DNA from: an uncultured Prevotellaceae bacterium
GTDB taxonomy: Bacteria; Bacteroidota; Bacteroidia; Bacteroidales; Bacteroidaceae
Assembly (NCBI GenBank): GCA_900313615.1
Contig: OMRP01000001.1
Location: 186,001-250,000, forward strand
Direction of reading: 5' to 3'
DNA length: 64,000 nucleotides
The notes beneath the pieces were generated by a model. The model was not told the DNA's origin and searched no databases. It saw nothing but the letters and a program-made list of their open reading frames with translations. Numbering within the stretch: position 1 is the stretch's first letter; every line of letters begins with the position of its first letter. The position numbers were made by a program, and so were the translations under genes. Positions 8,941-18,181 of the stretch are shown here, in pieces.

Positions 8941-11463
8941 TTAATGCTTCACGGAATTATCTTCCTTGTTACCGTAATGGCTGTTGCTGTAACTACCATA
9001 CGAGCCGTATGAACCATAACGTCCATAACTACCATAACGACCATATTTGCCATAGGTGCCGTAGCGTCCGTAACGACCATACTTGCCGTACTTGCCATAG
9101 CCGTAGTAGTAACCATACTTTTTCTTCGTCATGTCAATACCATTGATGACGATTGCCATGTTGGGCAATTTCTTTTCTGAGGCAAGGCTATTGATGAGGT
9201 CGAAACTACTACGCGGTGTGTAGTCGGCACGACACATGTATACAGTAGCGTCTGCCACGCGACCAATCTGCAAAGTATCAGTAACCAGACCTACAGGGGC
9301 TGTATCGATGAGTACGTAGTCGTAATTCTCTTTCAAGATGTTAATCACCTTGTCGAGACTCGGACGCGACATCAACTCTGTCGGGTTGGGAGGAATGGGT
9401 CCAGCCAACAACAGGTCAAGGTTGTCGTTGATGCCTGAAGGAAGAATTTGTGCCTTCACATCTTCAGCTTTCGGGTCGTGCATAGACAACAGCGGCGTAA
9501 TACCATGCTTGTGATCGTCAAGTTCAAACAACTCTGCTAGACGGGGCTTACGGATATCGAGACCCACCAGCACCACTTTCTTGTCGAGCAAAGCGAAACT
9601 CACCGCCAGGTTGGCGCAGTTGAATGTCTTACCCTCACCAGATGTGCTCGAGGTGAACATCACCACTTTCTGTCCTTCCTCCATCATGAATTGTAAATTC
9701 GTACGCATGGAACGGAAGATTTCTTCCATCTGGTTGTTCTGGTTCTCGTGTACTACGATGTCGGCTTTGGTTTTCGCTGTCTCACTAGCCACAGCCACGT
9801 CAGCGATGATGGGTAAGTTGGTCAACTTGGCTACATCGTCGTGACCTTCAATCTTGTATCTGAAGAATTCGATGAGGAACAAGATGAGGGTTGGGATGAG
9901 CAGACCAGCCAACAGTGCTCCCATCATGATGCTTGACGATTTGGGGCTAATCTTCGTCTGTCCTTGCGGCTCGTCAATCAGCTTTCCTTTGTCGGCGGTG
10001 GCTGCCAATGAGATGGAGTTCTCTTCGCGTTTCTGGAGCAACATCAGATACAAACCACTTCGCACTTCCTGCTCTCGTCCAATCTGTGTCAGCATGCGTT
10101 CCTGCTCAGGTGTCGAGGTGATCTGTCCGGAGTAGTGACCTAACTGTTGTGCCATACCGCTGCGACGTATCTCCATATTCCTGCGACTTTGTGTCATGGC
10201 ACGACGGATACTATTGCTCAGGTCGTCGAGTTGTGCGGTGAGGGGCTGCACCGAAGGGCTCTCCTCACTGGCCGTCTGCAGCAATCGGTTACGTTGAAGC
10301 ACAATATCGTTGTAACGGTTGATGAGTGCCGATGCGGTGGCATCGCTCAGACCTACGTTCGTTGGCAGTGTTTGGTAACGGTTGGCTGGCTCGTTCATAT
10401 AGTCGGAGATACTGTTGAGTAGGGCCACCTGCGTATTGGCATCTGCCAATTTCTGCTCATATTCGTTGGCGCTGGTGACAGCTTGAGAGGCGTTCATACG
10501 CAACTCCACCATGTGATGTCGGCGCTTGTATTCTTCAAGTTGTCCTTCCGTCTCACCCAATTCTGCGTTGATTTTTTCTAGACGGTCGTTGATGAATTCT
10601 TCCGTTCGACGAGCAACGATATTCTTGTCGTCATTGGCATCGCGGTTGTAGCAGATAGCTAGCTGTTTCAGATAATCGCGGGCACGTTGCGGAATCTCGT
10701 CGGTCATTACCAATCGGGCTATGGTCGTCGACTTAGATGTGGGTGCTACAGAAAGTGCTGCACGGTATTTGTAAGCGGCATTGTAAGGTGTGATAATGTT
10801 CACAAAAATCTTTTGCCCATCGCTCATCTTAAAGTGCCTATTCTGAGAGAAGGTAATGTCACCAGCACGCGTACGGAACGTTTGTGGCAAAGTTGTGAAC
10901 GTCTTGTTCATGCTGTATGGACCCGAAACTAAGTCATCCTCGTCGACAGCATAATAAGTGCCCGCCACCTTGTAGTTGTTGCCATCGCGTTCGATGGTGA
11001 AATTGATGGGACCTCCCAGATTCTCCAAATGGTCAGGATCCACATCCACACTCACAGGCTGGTTTTTATAAAGCAGCATGTCCTTCACGCGCCCTTGGTT
11101 GGTGTAAGTGGTATACAACTTCAAGTCACGCACGGCGGCCGTGGCTAAAGAGTGAGATGAGATAATCTCCATCTCGTTGTCGATGCCCTGAGAGTTGGAG
11201 ATGACACCAAAGGTGGTCATGCTCTGTAGCACACTTCTGCTACGGCCAGAGCTCTCTTCCTTGATGAGCAACTTAGCCGAAGATTGGTACAAAGGAGTGG
11301 CATAGCGCAGATAGATGGCGGCCAATCCCAAGCAGATAATCAATGAGAGGATAAACCATTTCCAGTTAAGAACAATTGTCGCATAGATGTTCGCGAAACT
11401 GAACACTTTGTGACCATCTTCCATCTGGACGTCTTCTGTTACTACTGTCTTTTTTTCTTCCAT
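8941..11463 (-). CDS. wzc: Wzc-type polysaccharide copolymerase with tyrosine-kinase domain
   Basis: An 840-residue inner-membrane protein that controls chain length and export of capsular or exopolysaccharide and autophosphorylates on tyrosine. Order of parts: TM1 (about 37-55), periplasmic Wzz region with coiled coils (about 270-460), TM2 (about 512-535), then a BY-kinase with Walker A SSTSGEGKT (about 603-611), Walker A' VLVGLDIRKPRL and Walker B-like VLIDTAP. The tail after about residue 782 is a run of Y-G-(K/R/S/T) triplets with 18 tyrosines, the expected autophosphorylation cluster but unusually long and regular. It is flanked by rfbA upstream (76 bp) and the HAD gene downstream (17 bp). 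Confidence 0.93.
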   Translation of the reverse strand: MEEKKTVVTEDVQMEDGHKVFSFANIYATIVLNWKWFILSLIICLGLAAIYLRYATPLYQSSAKLLIKEESSGRSRSVLQSMTTFGVISNSQGIDNEMEIISSHSLATAAVRDLKLYTTYTNQGRVKDMLLYKNQPVSVDVDPDHLENLGGPINFTIERDGNNYKVAGTYYAVDEDDLVSGPYSMNKTFTTLPQTFRTRAGDITFSQNRHFKMSDGQKIFVNIITPYNAAYKYRAALSVAPTSKSTTIARLVMTDEIPQRARDYLKQLAICYNRDANDDKNIVARRTEEFINDRLEKINAELGETEGQLEEYKRRHHMVELRMNASQAVTSANEYEQKLADANTQVALLNSISDYMNEPANRYQTLPTNVGLSDATASALINRYNDIVLQRNRLLQTASEESPSVQPLTAQLDDLSNSIRRAMTQSRRNMEIRRSGMAQQLGHYSGQITSTPEQERMLTQIGREQEVRSGLYLMLLQKREENSISLAATADKGKLIDEPQGQTKISPKSSSIMMGALLAGLLIPTLILFLIEFFRYKIEGHDDVAKLTNLPIIADVAVASETAKTKADIVVHENQNNQMEEIFRSMRTNLQFMMEEGQKVVMFTSSTSGEGKTFNCANLAVSFALLDKKVVLVGLDIRKPRLAELFELDDHKHGITPLLSMHDPKAEDVKAQILPSGINDNLDLLLAGPIPPNPTELMSRPSLDKVINILKENYDYVLIDTAPVGLVTDTLQIGRVADATVYMCRADYTPRSSFDLINSLASEKKLPNMAIVINGIDMTKKKYGYYYGYGKYGKYGRYGRYGTYGKYGRYGSYGRYGSYGSYGSYSNSHYGNKEDNSVKH

Positions 11464-11539
11464 TTCTTATTATAAAAATTGTTGTTTCCTTAAAAAAATA
11501 GAGTTTCTCTCAATATATTTTTTGATATCAAATGAGTCG

Positions 11540-12412
11540 TTAATCTACAGCCAACTTCAAAAGGTACTGTCCATAATCGTTTTTAGCCATGGGCTCGGCC
11601 AAACGACGTAGGGTGGTTTTGTCAATCCATCCATTCTTCAGCGCAATCTCTTCCAAACAGGCCACTTTCAGTCCTTGGCGTTTCTCTATCACTTCGATGA
11701 AGGTGCTGGCTTCGGATAGACTGTCGTGGGTCCCCGTGTCGAGCCATGCAAAACCGCGTTCCAAGGTCTCCACATGTAACTCGCCACGTCTTAGGTACTC
11801 TTGGTTCACCGAGGTAATCTCCAATTCACCACGGGCACTCGGCTTGATGCCTTTGGCTATCTCCACCACACTATTTGGATAGAAATACAGTCCCACAACA
11901 GCGTAGTTGCTCTTCGGCTGTGTTGGCTTCTCTTCAATGCTTACACAATGACCGTCCATGTCGAATTCCACAACTCCGTAGCGTTCGGGGTCGTTCACAT
12001 AATAGCCAAACACTGTGGCTTCACCGTCACTGGCCCTTGTAACACTGGAACGTAGCATCTTTGTGAATCCTGGCCCATGGAAGATATTGTCACCCAACAC
12101 CAAGCACACATCATCGCTGCCAATAAACTCTTCGCCGATGATAAACGCTTGGGCCAAACCATCAGGACTGGGTTGTTCGGCATATTCGAAACGAACACCG
12201 TAGTCTTTGCCATCGCCAAGCAACCGTTGGAAACCTGGCAGGTCATGGGGAGTGGAGATAATCAGTATCTCACGAATGCCCGCCCTCAGCAATACCGATA
12301 TCGGATAGTATATCATCGGTTTGTCGAAGATAGGTATCATCTGTTTACTGATACCTTTGGTGATAGGGTAGAGGCGGGTTCCCGAACCGCCAGCCAATAC
12401 GATTCCTTTCAT
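11540..12412 (-). CDS. rfbA: Glucose-1-phosphate thymidylyltransferase
   Basis: A 290-residue cytoplasmic enzyme making dTDP-glucose from glucose-1-phosphate and dTTP, the first step toward dTDP-rhamnose and related deoxysugars. The N-terminal signature [15 protein letters not shown] (residues 6-20), [15 protein letters not shown] and [11 protein letters not shown] are typical of RmlA/RfbA, and the length is normal. No rfbB, rfbC or rfbD is visible nearby, so later steps must be encoded elsewhere. It lies in a minus-strand set between the priming transferase and Wzc. Confidence 0.95.
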   Translation of the reverse strand: MKGIVLAGGSGTRLYPITKGISKQMIPIFDKPMIYYPISVLLRAGIREILIISTPHDLPGFQRLLGDGKDYGVRFEYAEQPSPDGLAQAFIIGEEFIGSDDVCLVLGDNIFHGPGFTKMLRSSVTRASDGEATVFGYYVNDPERYGVVEFDMDGHCVSIEEKPTQPKSNYAVVGLYFYPNSVVEIAKGIKPSARGELEITSVNQEYLRRGELHVETLERGFAWLDTGTHDSLSEASTFIEVIEKRQGLKVACLEEIALKNGWIDKTTLRRLAEPMAKNDYGQYLLKLAVD

Positions 12413-12503
12413 TTTTTTTATTTATCTTGTCTTGATATTCGTAACTAAACTTAATAACTCACTAATTAACTAAGCAAACTTACTAACTTATAAACTCATC
12501 AAC

Positions 12504-13913
12504 TCAATAAGCGTTCTTGTCAGGCTTGATAATGCTCACAAAGGTCTTACCGATGATGCGTAAGTCGAGCCAAAACGACCAGTTCTCGATGTACCAGATG
12601 TCACGCTTGATGCGCTCTTCCATCTGCCAGAGTTCTTTCGTCTCACCACGATATCCCGAAACCTGTGCCCATCCAGTGATGCCAGGCTTGGAGAAGTGGC
12701 GCACCATATATTTGTTGATGAGTCCGCTATAAATCTCGGTATGTTTTAGCATGTGTGGACGTGGTCCCACAATACTCATATTTCCACGCAGAACATTGAA
12801 GAACTGGGGAAACTCGTCGAGGTTGGTCTTGCGCATAAAATTGCCGAAAGGAAACTTACGGGGGTCATCGATTGTCGCCTGTTGCAAATCGGCGTCTTTA
12901 TTCACGTGCATTGAGCGGAATTTATAGCAGTTGAATTCCTTGCCGTTCAATCCTGTGCGTTTCTGCACGAAGAATATGGGGCCTGGACTTTGTAACTTGA
13001 TAATTAAGGCGATGATTGGAATAAATGGTACGAGAACCAGACATACGCATAGGCTGAAAGCGATGTCGAACGTACGCTTGATAAACCTGTTGCCAGGTTT
13101 GGTAAGTGGTTCTGCATAGTTCGTAAACAGTGTCATAGTGCCGAAACGCTCGGGGATGAGGCTCAGACGGAAATTACCCTGCATACGTGGTACATAGTAG
13201 AAACGGATTACGTTCTTGTCGCAGAATCGCATAATGTTGCTGATGCGCTCCGATTCATCGTGTGACAAACAGCAGAACAATTCGTCTATTTTCACTTGAG
13301 GAGCATCACTGGCGCACAACTCATCGAGTTCGTCTAGTGTGCCTAGATGTGGCATTTGTTCAGGGGCACCTTCTATCTCTTTGTTTGAGTAATAACCTAT
13401 CACAAGGTATCCTGTGGAGGGGTCGGCCATAAATTCCTCGTACAGCATCATGTTGGCAGGGTCACTGCCCACAAATAGCACTCGGCGTGTGTTGCCACCC
13501 ATCTGGCGGTATTTGCTCAAAATGTATAGTTCGAGGATGCGAATCACCAACAGCAGCAAATAGAAAATTGGAGTGTAGATGAGGATGAAGCGGAAATAAC
13601 CACCATTATCGCCGTACATACGGGAAAGAATGAAGAAAATACCGGCATGTGTAAGTGTCAGCTTCAAAGCTCTCACTGCGATTTGGTCGAACGAAACGCG
13701 TCGTTCATGGATGATGGTGTGGAAAAAGAATTCCGCCACAGCCAATGCCAGGTTGGCGAAGAAAAAATCAAAACGAGGAGTACTCTTTATCGTGCGTGGA
13801 ACGATTTCTGGAAAGAATTGCAGAAAAGCCAACAACAACATATTAAGCAATACGAAATCGCTTAATATGACTAAGTTGCGAATCAGTTTGCTGCCGCTAG
13901 AATAGCTTTCCAT
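12504..13913 (-). CDS. Undecaprenyl-phosphate sugar phosphotransferase (WcaJ-like priming enzyme)
   Basis: A 469-residue membrane protein that starts exopolysaccharide repeat units by moving a sugar phosphate from a nucleotide sugar to undecaprenyl phosphate. The N-terminal half has about four TM helices and a CoA-binding-like region. The C-terminal PNPT domain has RTFDIAFSLCVCLVLVPFIP, KFRSMHVNKDAD, RKTNLDEFPQFFNVLRG and SIVGPRPHM, all typical. ATG 13913 (MESYSSG) is preferred over the further upstream ATG 13949: it has AGGAG just upstream, and a -7 promoter box lies at 13939-13946, so the longer start would not be transcribed. First gene of the minus-strand exopolysaccharide operon. Confidence 0.9.
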   Translation of the reverse strand: MESYSSGSKLIRNLVILSDFVLLNMLLLAFLQFFPEIVPRTIKSTPRFDFFFANLALAVAEFFFHTIIHERRVSFDQIAVRALKLTLTHAGIFFILSRMYGDNGGYFRFILIYTPIFYLLLLVIRILELYILSKYRQMGGNTRRVLFVGSDPANMMLYEEFMADPSTGYLVIGYYSNKEIEGAPEQMPHLGTLDELDELCASDAPQVKIDELFCCLSHDESERISNIMRFCDKNVIRFYYVPRMQGNFRLSLIPERFGTMTLFTNYAEPLTKPGNRFIKRTFDIAFSLCVCLVLVPFIPIIALIIKLQSPGPIFFVQKRTGLNGKEFNCYKFRSMHVNKDADLQQATIDDPRKFPFGNFMRKTNLDEFPQFFNVLRGNMSIVGPRPHMLKHTEIYSGLINKYMVRHFSKPGITGWAQVSGYRGETKELWQMEERIKRDIWYIENWSFWLDLRIIGKTFVSIIKPDKNAY

Positions 13914-13938
13914 TTCTCCTTTAATACAAAATTGCCTG

Positions 13939-13946
13939 CAAAGATA
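13939..13946 (-). promoter_or_regulatory. Promoter -7 box of the exopolysaccharide operon
   Basis: TATCTTTG on the minus strand, 26 bp before ATG 13913, matches TAnnTTTG. No clear -33 box at 19-21 bp. It fixes the start of the priming transferase. Confidence 0.55.
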
Positions 13947-14132
13947 CAAATAATTGGTGGAATACTAAAATCATTACGGCAAAAATGCGCTTTTCAAAGC
14001 GTTTTTTTTGGCTTTTTTGTGTTTTTGTCTCTGCAAATAATTAAACAAATAGACATTTTTATGCGGCAGTGTTTATCTGGGTCTATCTGGGTGTTTGTCT
14101 TGTGTAGGTCGAACCACTTTTTGTGTTTTTCG

Positions 14133-14164
14133 TTTTGTCTTTTCACTTTTACTTTGTAACTTTG
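14133..14164 (+). promoter_or_regulatory. Bacteroidetes-type promoter
   Basis: TTTTG (14133-14137), a 19-bp spacer and TAACTTTG (14157-14164) upstream of the gene at 14215. The rest of the 300-bp gap to the divergent exopolysaccharide operon is T-rich without other clear signals. Confidence 0.7.
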
Positions 14165-14214
14165 CGGGCGATTGCAATTAACATCTATTTATTTTTATAA
14201 GAAAAATTTTTACT

Positions 14215-14850
14215 ATGGGATTCTTCTCTAAACTCTTCGGAAAGAAGCAATCCGAAGAAACAAAAATAGGCGGGATGGAAGATTACATGACCCTCGTAAG
14301 GGTATATTTCCAGTCTGCACTCGCTGAAAAAATAGGCATTACGGACATGCGAATGGTGCCCGACTTGAGGACTTTCAAGACTACCTTGCGCATAGCCACA
14401 GAAAGAAACAAATTAGGCGTGGCTGAGAAAGTTCGCTGTAAGAAGATGATGAAAGAAATTTACAAATCGGATGATGATTTCTTTAATGAGATTGATGCCA
14501 GCATCAAGAAAAATTGTAAAAGAATAACCGATGTTCAACCTTACTTGTTGCAGTTCCAAGGGTTTTCTCAAGACTTGATGATGCTGATGGGCAACCTCAT
14601 GAAATTCAAACTCAGGATGCCATCGATGTTCAAGAAAACCTTATATGCCATGACCGAAAAGACGGTCAATGACCTCTTCACCAAAAACGATTTTAAAGAC
14701 GCAGGTGTCGTTAAGACGGTGCTGTCGCTCAGACAGTACAATCAACGCTTGGGCTTCTCGCAGAAATGGGTCACCGACTTTGTTTATCAAGTGGTAATGC
14801 TCGCTAAAAAAGAGCCGAGAAATAAAGAGGATAACACCACGAAAGCATAA
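14215..14850 (+). CDS. Conserved hypothetical cytoplasmic protein
   Basis: I do not recognise this 211-residue protein. It starts MGFFSKLFGKKQSEE, an amphipathic, lysine-rich N-terminus that could touch membrane, and is mostly predicted helical, with a basic middle (KKMMKEIYK). It has no signal peptide, no cysteine pair and no catalytic motif that I can see. It has its own promoter and is followed after 96 bp by the promoter of the small coiled-coil and zapA genes, so it is probably a single transcription unit. A role near cell division is only suggested by the neighbours. Confidence 0.6.
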   Translation: MGFFSKLFGKKQSEETKIGGMEDYMTLVRVYFQSALAEKIGITDMRMVPDLRTFKTTLRIATERNKLGVAEKVRCKKMMKEIYKSDDDFFNEIDASIKKNCKRITDVQPYLLQFQGFSQDLMMLMGNLMKFKLRMPSMFKKTLYAMTEKTVNDLFTKNDFKDAGVVKTVLSLRQYNQRLGFSQKWVTDFVYQVVMLAKKEPRNKEDNTTKA

Positions 14851-14897
14851 TCGCGAGCTGTGGCAAATGTCCTAGCGTTCAAAAAAACGGACGATTA

Positions 14898-14929
14898 TTT
14901 GCATTTCTCGGAATATTGACGTACTTTTG
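14898..14929 (+). promoter_or_regulatory. Bacteroidetes-type promoter of the coiled-coil/zapA/rny unit
   Basis: TTTG (14898-14901), a 20-bp spacer and TACTTTTG (14922-14929), 17 bp before ATG 14946. Confidence 0.7.
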
Positions 14930-14945
14930 CAACAAATTGTAACAC

Positions 14946-15239
14946 ATGGCTGTTGAAGACAAATCCTTGAAGCTGTTCACTACTAGGGTTCGCCAGATGA
15001 TTCTTCATTATCAGGAGGTTCGTCGGGAGAATAGTGAACTGAACGAGAAAGTCATGCAACAGCAGCGTACGATAGATGAGCTCGAGGCGAAGCTCCGTCA
15101 AGCCGAATATGACTTCAATTCCCTCAAGATGGCGAAAATGCTCGAGATAACGGAACGAGACATGGACGCCGCGAAAGTAAGACTCTCAAAACTCATCCGA
15201 GAAGTCAACAAGTGCATCACACTACTCAGTGAGAAATGA
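14946..15239 (+). CDS. Small coiled-coil protein encoded upstream of zapA
   Basis: A 97-residue protein that is almost wholly a coiled coil (about residues 20-90: REN, ELNEKVMQQQRTIDELEAKL, heptad-like spacing). It has no signal peptide or cysteine. It is 8 bp upstream of zapA and shares its promoter. By position, size and coiled-coil nature it could be a ZapB-like partner of ZapA at the division ring; sequence identity to ZapB cannot be claimed from reading alone. Confidence 0.65.
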   Translation: MAVEDKSLKLFTTRVRQMILHYQEVRRENSELNEKVMQQQRTIDELEAKLRQAEYDFNSLKMAKMLEITERDMDAAKVRLSKLIREVNKCITLLSEK

Positions 15240-15247
15240 GGTGAGAA

Positions 15248-15556
15248 ATGTCTGAAAAACAAAAGGAAAAAAAGCAAATCAGAATAAGACTACACGTCTA
15301 TAATACTGAAATCCCGGTCATCATCATGCCCGAGGAGGAGGAGATGTATAGGCGTGCCGCAAAGATGATTAGCGATACGGTGAATACTTATGCCAACAAA
15401 TATCACCAGCGCTATGATTTGCAGACCATTCTCTATATGTCCCTGCTCGATATTGCCATCAAGTTCGAGCGCGAGCATGAACGTAAAGAGGTGGATTCCG
15501 TGAAAGATATTCTCGCCGACATTACCAAGGAGATAGAAGAAGCGCTATCGTCGTGA
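15248..15556 (+). CDS. zapA: Cell division protein ZapA
   Basis: A 102-residue protein with the ZapA pattern: an N-terminal beta segment with IRIRLHVYNTEIPV (residues about 11-24), then EEEEMYRRAAKMISDTVNTY and a long C-terminal helix for dimer and tetramer formation. ZapA crosslinks FtsZ filaments at the septum. It sits between a small coiled-coil gene and RNase Y, a common arrangement in Bacteroidetes. ATG 15248 is 8 bp after the upstream stop. Confidence 0.87.
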   Translation: MSEKQKEKKQIRIRLHVYNTEIPVIIMPEEEEMYRRAAKMISDTVNTYANKYHQRYDLQTILYMSLLDIAIKFEREHERKEVDSVKDILADITKEIEEALSS

Positions 15557-15598
15557 ACAGAAAGAGAATATTTTTAAACTTCAAACCATATAATTAAA

Positions 15599-17134
15599 AT
15601 GCTAATATCTATTATTGTGGCAGTGGCGGCTCTCCTCATAGGAGGATTGGCTGGATACTCCATATTCAGGTATGTCTTGAAAGGACAATATAATGAACGG
15701 ATGGAGGCTGCCGAAAAGGAAGCCCAGGTGCTTAAGGAAAAGAAAGAGCTACAAGTTAAGGAGAAATTCCTTAATAAAAAGGCTGAATTGGAGAAAGAGG
15801 TGCAGCAACGCACACAAAAGATTCAGCAAGGTGAAAACCGCCTCAAACAGCGTGAAATTTCGCTGAACCAGCGTCAGGAAGAGCTGGGTCGCAAGAAACA
15901 AGAGGTGGAACAGGCGCAACAACGCATCGACAACGAGAAAAAGGTGCTCCAACTGAAGAAGGAAGAACTCGACAAGATGCAGATTAAGGAGCGCGAAAAA
16001 CTGGAAGAGCTCTCTGGACTGAGTGCTGAGGAGGCCAAGAGCCGTCTCGTTGAAAGTCTAAAAGACGAGGCGAAGATGGATGCTGCTTCGTATATCAACG
16101 AAATCATGGACGAGGCGAAGCTCAATGCTAATGCTCAGGCGAAGAAAATCGTCATTCAGACCATTCAACGTGTGGCAACGGAAACAGCCATCGAGAATTC
16201 CGTGTCGGTGTTCCATATTGACAACGACGAGGTGAAAGGACGTATCATCGGTCGTGAAGGACGTAACATCCGTGCACTCGAGGCTGCTACGGGTGTGGAA
16301 ATCGTCGTCGACGACACACCGGAGGCCATCGTCATCTCCGCCTTCGACCCCATACGCCGTGAGATCTGTCGTCTGGCATTGCACCAATTGGTGGCCGACG
16401 GACGTATCCACCCGGCACGTATCGAAGAAGTTGTGGCCAAGGTACGCAAGCAGATCGAGAACGAGGTGGTGGAGACAGGCAAGCGCACAGCCATTGACTT
16501 GGGTATCCACGGCTTGCACCCTGAGCTGGTGCGTATTGTTGGTAAAATGAAATATCGTTCTTCCTATGGTCAGAATCTTTTGCAGCATGCACGTGAGACG
16601 GCTAACCTCTGTGCTGTCATGGCTTCAGAACTGGGACTGAACCCGAAGAAAGCGAAACGTGCAGGCTTGCTCCATGATATAGGTAAGGTGCCCGATGAGG
16701 AGAGTGAACTGCCTCATGCTCTTTATGGCGCTAAAATTGCTGAAAAATTTAAGGAGAAACCAGATATCTGCAATGCCATCGGCGCTCACCACGACGAGAT
16801 GGAAATGAATACGTTGCTTGCTCCTATCGTGCAGGTGTGCGATGCTATTTCTGGTGCCCGTCCTGGAGCCCGTCGTGAAATTGTTGAGGCATATATCAAG
16901 CGTCTTAACGACCTCGAGGCCATCGCGATGAGTTATCCAGGTGTTACCAAGACCTATGCTATCCAGGCAGGACGCGAACTGCGTGTCATCGTGGGCGCTG
17001 ACAAGATGGATGACAAACAAACGGAGGCGCTCTCTGGCGAAATTGCCAATAAGATCCAAACGGAGATGACGTATCCCGGACAGGTGAAAATCACCGTTAT
17101 CCGCGAGACACGCTCAGTGGCTTACGCGAAGTAA
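15599..17134 (+). CDS. rny: Ribonuclease Y
   Basis: A 511-residue membrane-anchored endoribonuclease that starts mRNA decay. Order: N-terminal TM helix (about 2-22), a long charged coiled coil (about 30-190), a KH RNA-binding domain with [19 protein letters not shown] (about 206-224), then an HD hydrolase domain with LLHDIGKV (HD pair near residues 358-359) and GAHHDEME. The length matches the family. It lies 42 bp after zapA and is probably in the same transcript. An inverted repeat follows the stop. Confidence 0.95.
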   Translation: MLISIIVAVAALLIGGLAGYSIFRYVLKGQYNERMEAAEKEAQVLKEKKELQVKEKFLNKKAELEKEVQQRTQKIQQGENRLKQREISLNQRQEELGRKKQEVEQAQQRIDNEKKVLQLKKEELDKMQIKEREKLEELSGLSAEEAKSRLVESLKDEAKMDAASYINEIMDEAKLNANAQAKKIVIQTIQRVATETAIENSVSVFHIDNDEVKGRIIGREGRNIRALEAATGVEIVVDDTPEAIVISAFDPIRREICRLALHQLVADGRIHPARIEEVVAKVRKQIENEVVETGKRTAIDLGIHGLHPELVRIVGKMKYRSSYGQNLLQHARETANLCAVMASELGLNPKKAKRAGLLHDIGKVPDEESELPHALYGAKIAEKFKEKPDICNAIGAHHDEMEMNTLLAPIVQVCDAISGARPGARREIVEAYIKRLNDLEAIAMSYPGVTKTYAIQAGRELRVIVGADKMDDKQTEALSGEIANKIQTEMTYPGQVKITVIRETRSVAYAK

Positions 17135-17155
17135 ATTTCCGTCATCTTTATACGT

Positions 17156-17209
17156 ATTACGCGAATTACACGAATTGTGATCTTTTCTCATTCGTGTAAT
17201 TCGCGTTAT
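17156..17209. repeat. Inverted repeat with AATTCGTGTAATTCGCG-type arms
   Basis: Arms 17156-17175 and 17190-17209 pair over 20 bp with one mismatch around a 14-nt loop. It is not followed by a U-run, so it is not a classical terminator, though it may end or protect rny mRNA. The arm sequence (CGTGTAATTCGC) recurs in decayed form near 59535, 59655 and 59720, which points to a dispersed repeat family. A degenerate GC-hairpin repeat follows at 17271-17303. Confidence 0.7.
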
Positions 17210-17306
17210 TAATTCACGTGAGCTTTGTCCAATAGGACAGAAAAAAGCGCGGAATTCGCAGTCTCTTACAGCTCCATCCCTTGGGAGAGTCAGGGTGGGT
17301 ATTTCT

Positions 17307-17978
17307 TCACTTTTCCCATTCGAAGTTTTCTTTGCCGGCGGCCACTTCAAAATGGTATTTCACAATGCCAAGGTCTACCTTTGTCCAAAATCCGAACCCC
17401 TTGCGCAACTTCACCTTGTTGTTGTCGCGTAGGATAAAACGGAATTTCTGTTGGTTTAGTGCCGTGGGAGCCTGCAGAGCTGCATCCACACCGCGTATGA
17501 ACCATTCGGGTGGCATGCCCTCGCATTGCATCACCTCGGCACGCGGCTTGATCTTGTGGCTTACACCTTGGGTCCTGCCGTACCCAAAAGCGATAACGCA
17601 AATCATCTTTTCCCCTTCGGCCAGGTTGTACACCTCTGGGTTCTTGCGGTAGGTGAGCGCCACCCAACAGGTGTTCAGACCCATCATCTGGGCTTCCAAC
17701 ACCAACCGTTCGCCAAAGTAGCCACTTTTCATCTCCAGGTCTTTTGATTTCTTCCCGGCTATGACGAAATAATTGCGTACACCAGAGAAACGACCGTAAT
17801 GTGCCCATTTGCTGTCAAAGGCCTTAGGGTCATTGATCACCATCTGTATGTGCATGCCCGTATCGTGGTTGCACTCATTCACTATCTGCTGCAACGCACG
17901 TATCTTATCCGTCTCTATAGCTTGGTTGTTATAACGCCGCACGCTGTGTCGCTGCTCTATCGCTTCCAGAATGTCCAT
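17307..17978 (-). CDS. Nitroreductase-family flavoprotein
   Basis: A 223-residue cytoplasmic protein of the FMN-dependent nitroreductase fold. The N-terminal EAIEQRHSVRRYNNQAIE (about residues 5-22) is the usual FMN-phosphate-binding R-S-x-R segment, and SGYFGERLVLEAQMMGLNTCWV is the middle helix. The C-terminal half (AALQAPTALNQQKFRF) repeats an A-P-T-A-x-N-Q pattern, as in the TM1586-like group where one chain carries both halves. Physiological substrate is unknown. It stands alone with its own promoter; AGAGG lies just before the ATG. Convergent with rny. Confidence 0.85.
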   Translation of the reverse strand: MDILEAIEQRHSVRRYNNQAIETDKIRALQQIVNECNHDTGMHIQMVINDPKAFDSKWAHYGRFSGVRNYFVIAGKKSKDLEMKSGYFGERLVLEAQMMGLNTCWVALTYRKNPEVYNLAEGEKMICVIAFGYGRTQGVSHKIKPRAEVMQCEGMPPEWFIRGVDAALQAPTALNQQKFRFILRDNNKVKLRKGFGFWTKVDLGIVKYHFEVAAGKENFEWEK

Positions 17979-17993
17979 ACCTCTTTTTTATTG

Positions 17994-18024
17994 CAAAGAT
18001 AGTGCAAACTGTGTGAAAAGCAAA
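17994..18024 (-). promoter_or_regulatory. Bacteroidetes-type promoter of the nitroreductase gene
   Basis: Minus strand TTTG (18021-18024), a 19-bp spacer and TATCTTTG (17994-18001), 16 bp before the ATG at 17978. Confidence 0.75.
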
Positions 18025-18138
18025 GAAAAACCTTTTTCTTTCTTCTCAAAGGTGGATTTTATCTTATGTAAATGCAGCCTATTTCTTCGCCTTAACGCCA
18101 TTTAACGAATCACCAAGGCAATAAATAACCTTTGACTT

Positions 18139-18160
18139 CGTTATAACCTTGATTATAACG
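18139..18160. promoter_or_regulatory. Short perfect inverted repeat in the leader of the secreted hypothetical gene
   Basis: CGTTATAA, 6-nt spacer, TTATAACG, ending 21 bp before ATG 18182. It could be an operator or an RNA hairpin; there is no U-run, so it is not a terminator. Confidence 0.4.
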
Positions 18161-18181
18161 AAAAATAGATGTAAAAATCAT

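Noticed and set aside
13914-13949. Longer N-terminus of the priming transferase
   Set aside because: The promoter -7 box (13939-13946) overlaps this start, and AGGAG directly precedes ATG 13913.
15557-15598. 6S RNA between zapA and rny, as zapA is followed by ssrS in enterobacteria
   Set aside because: The gap is only 42 bp and has no structure.
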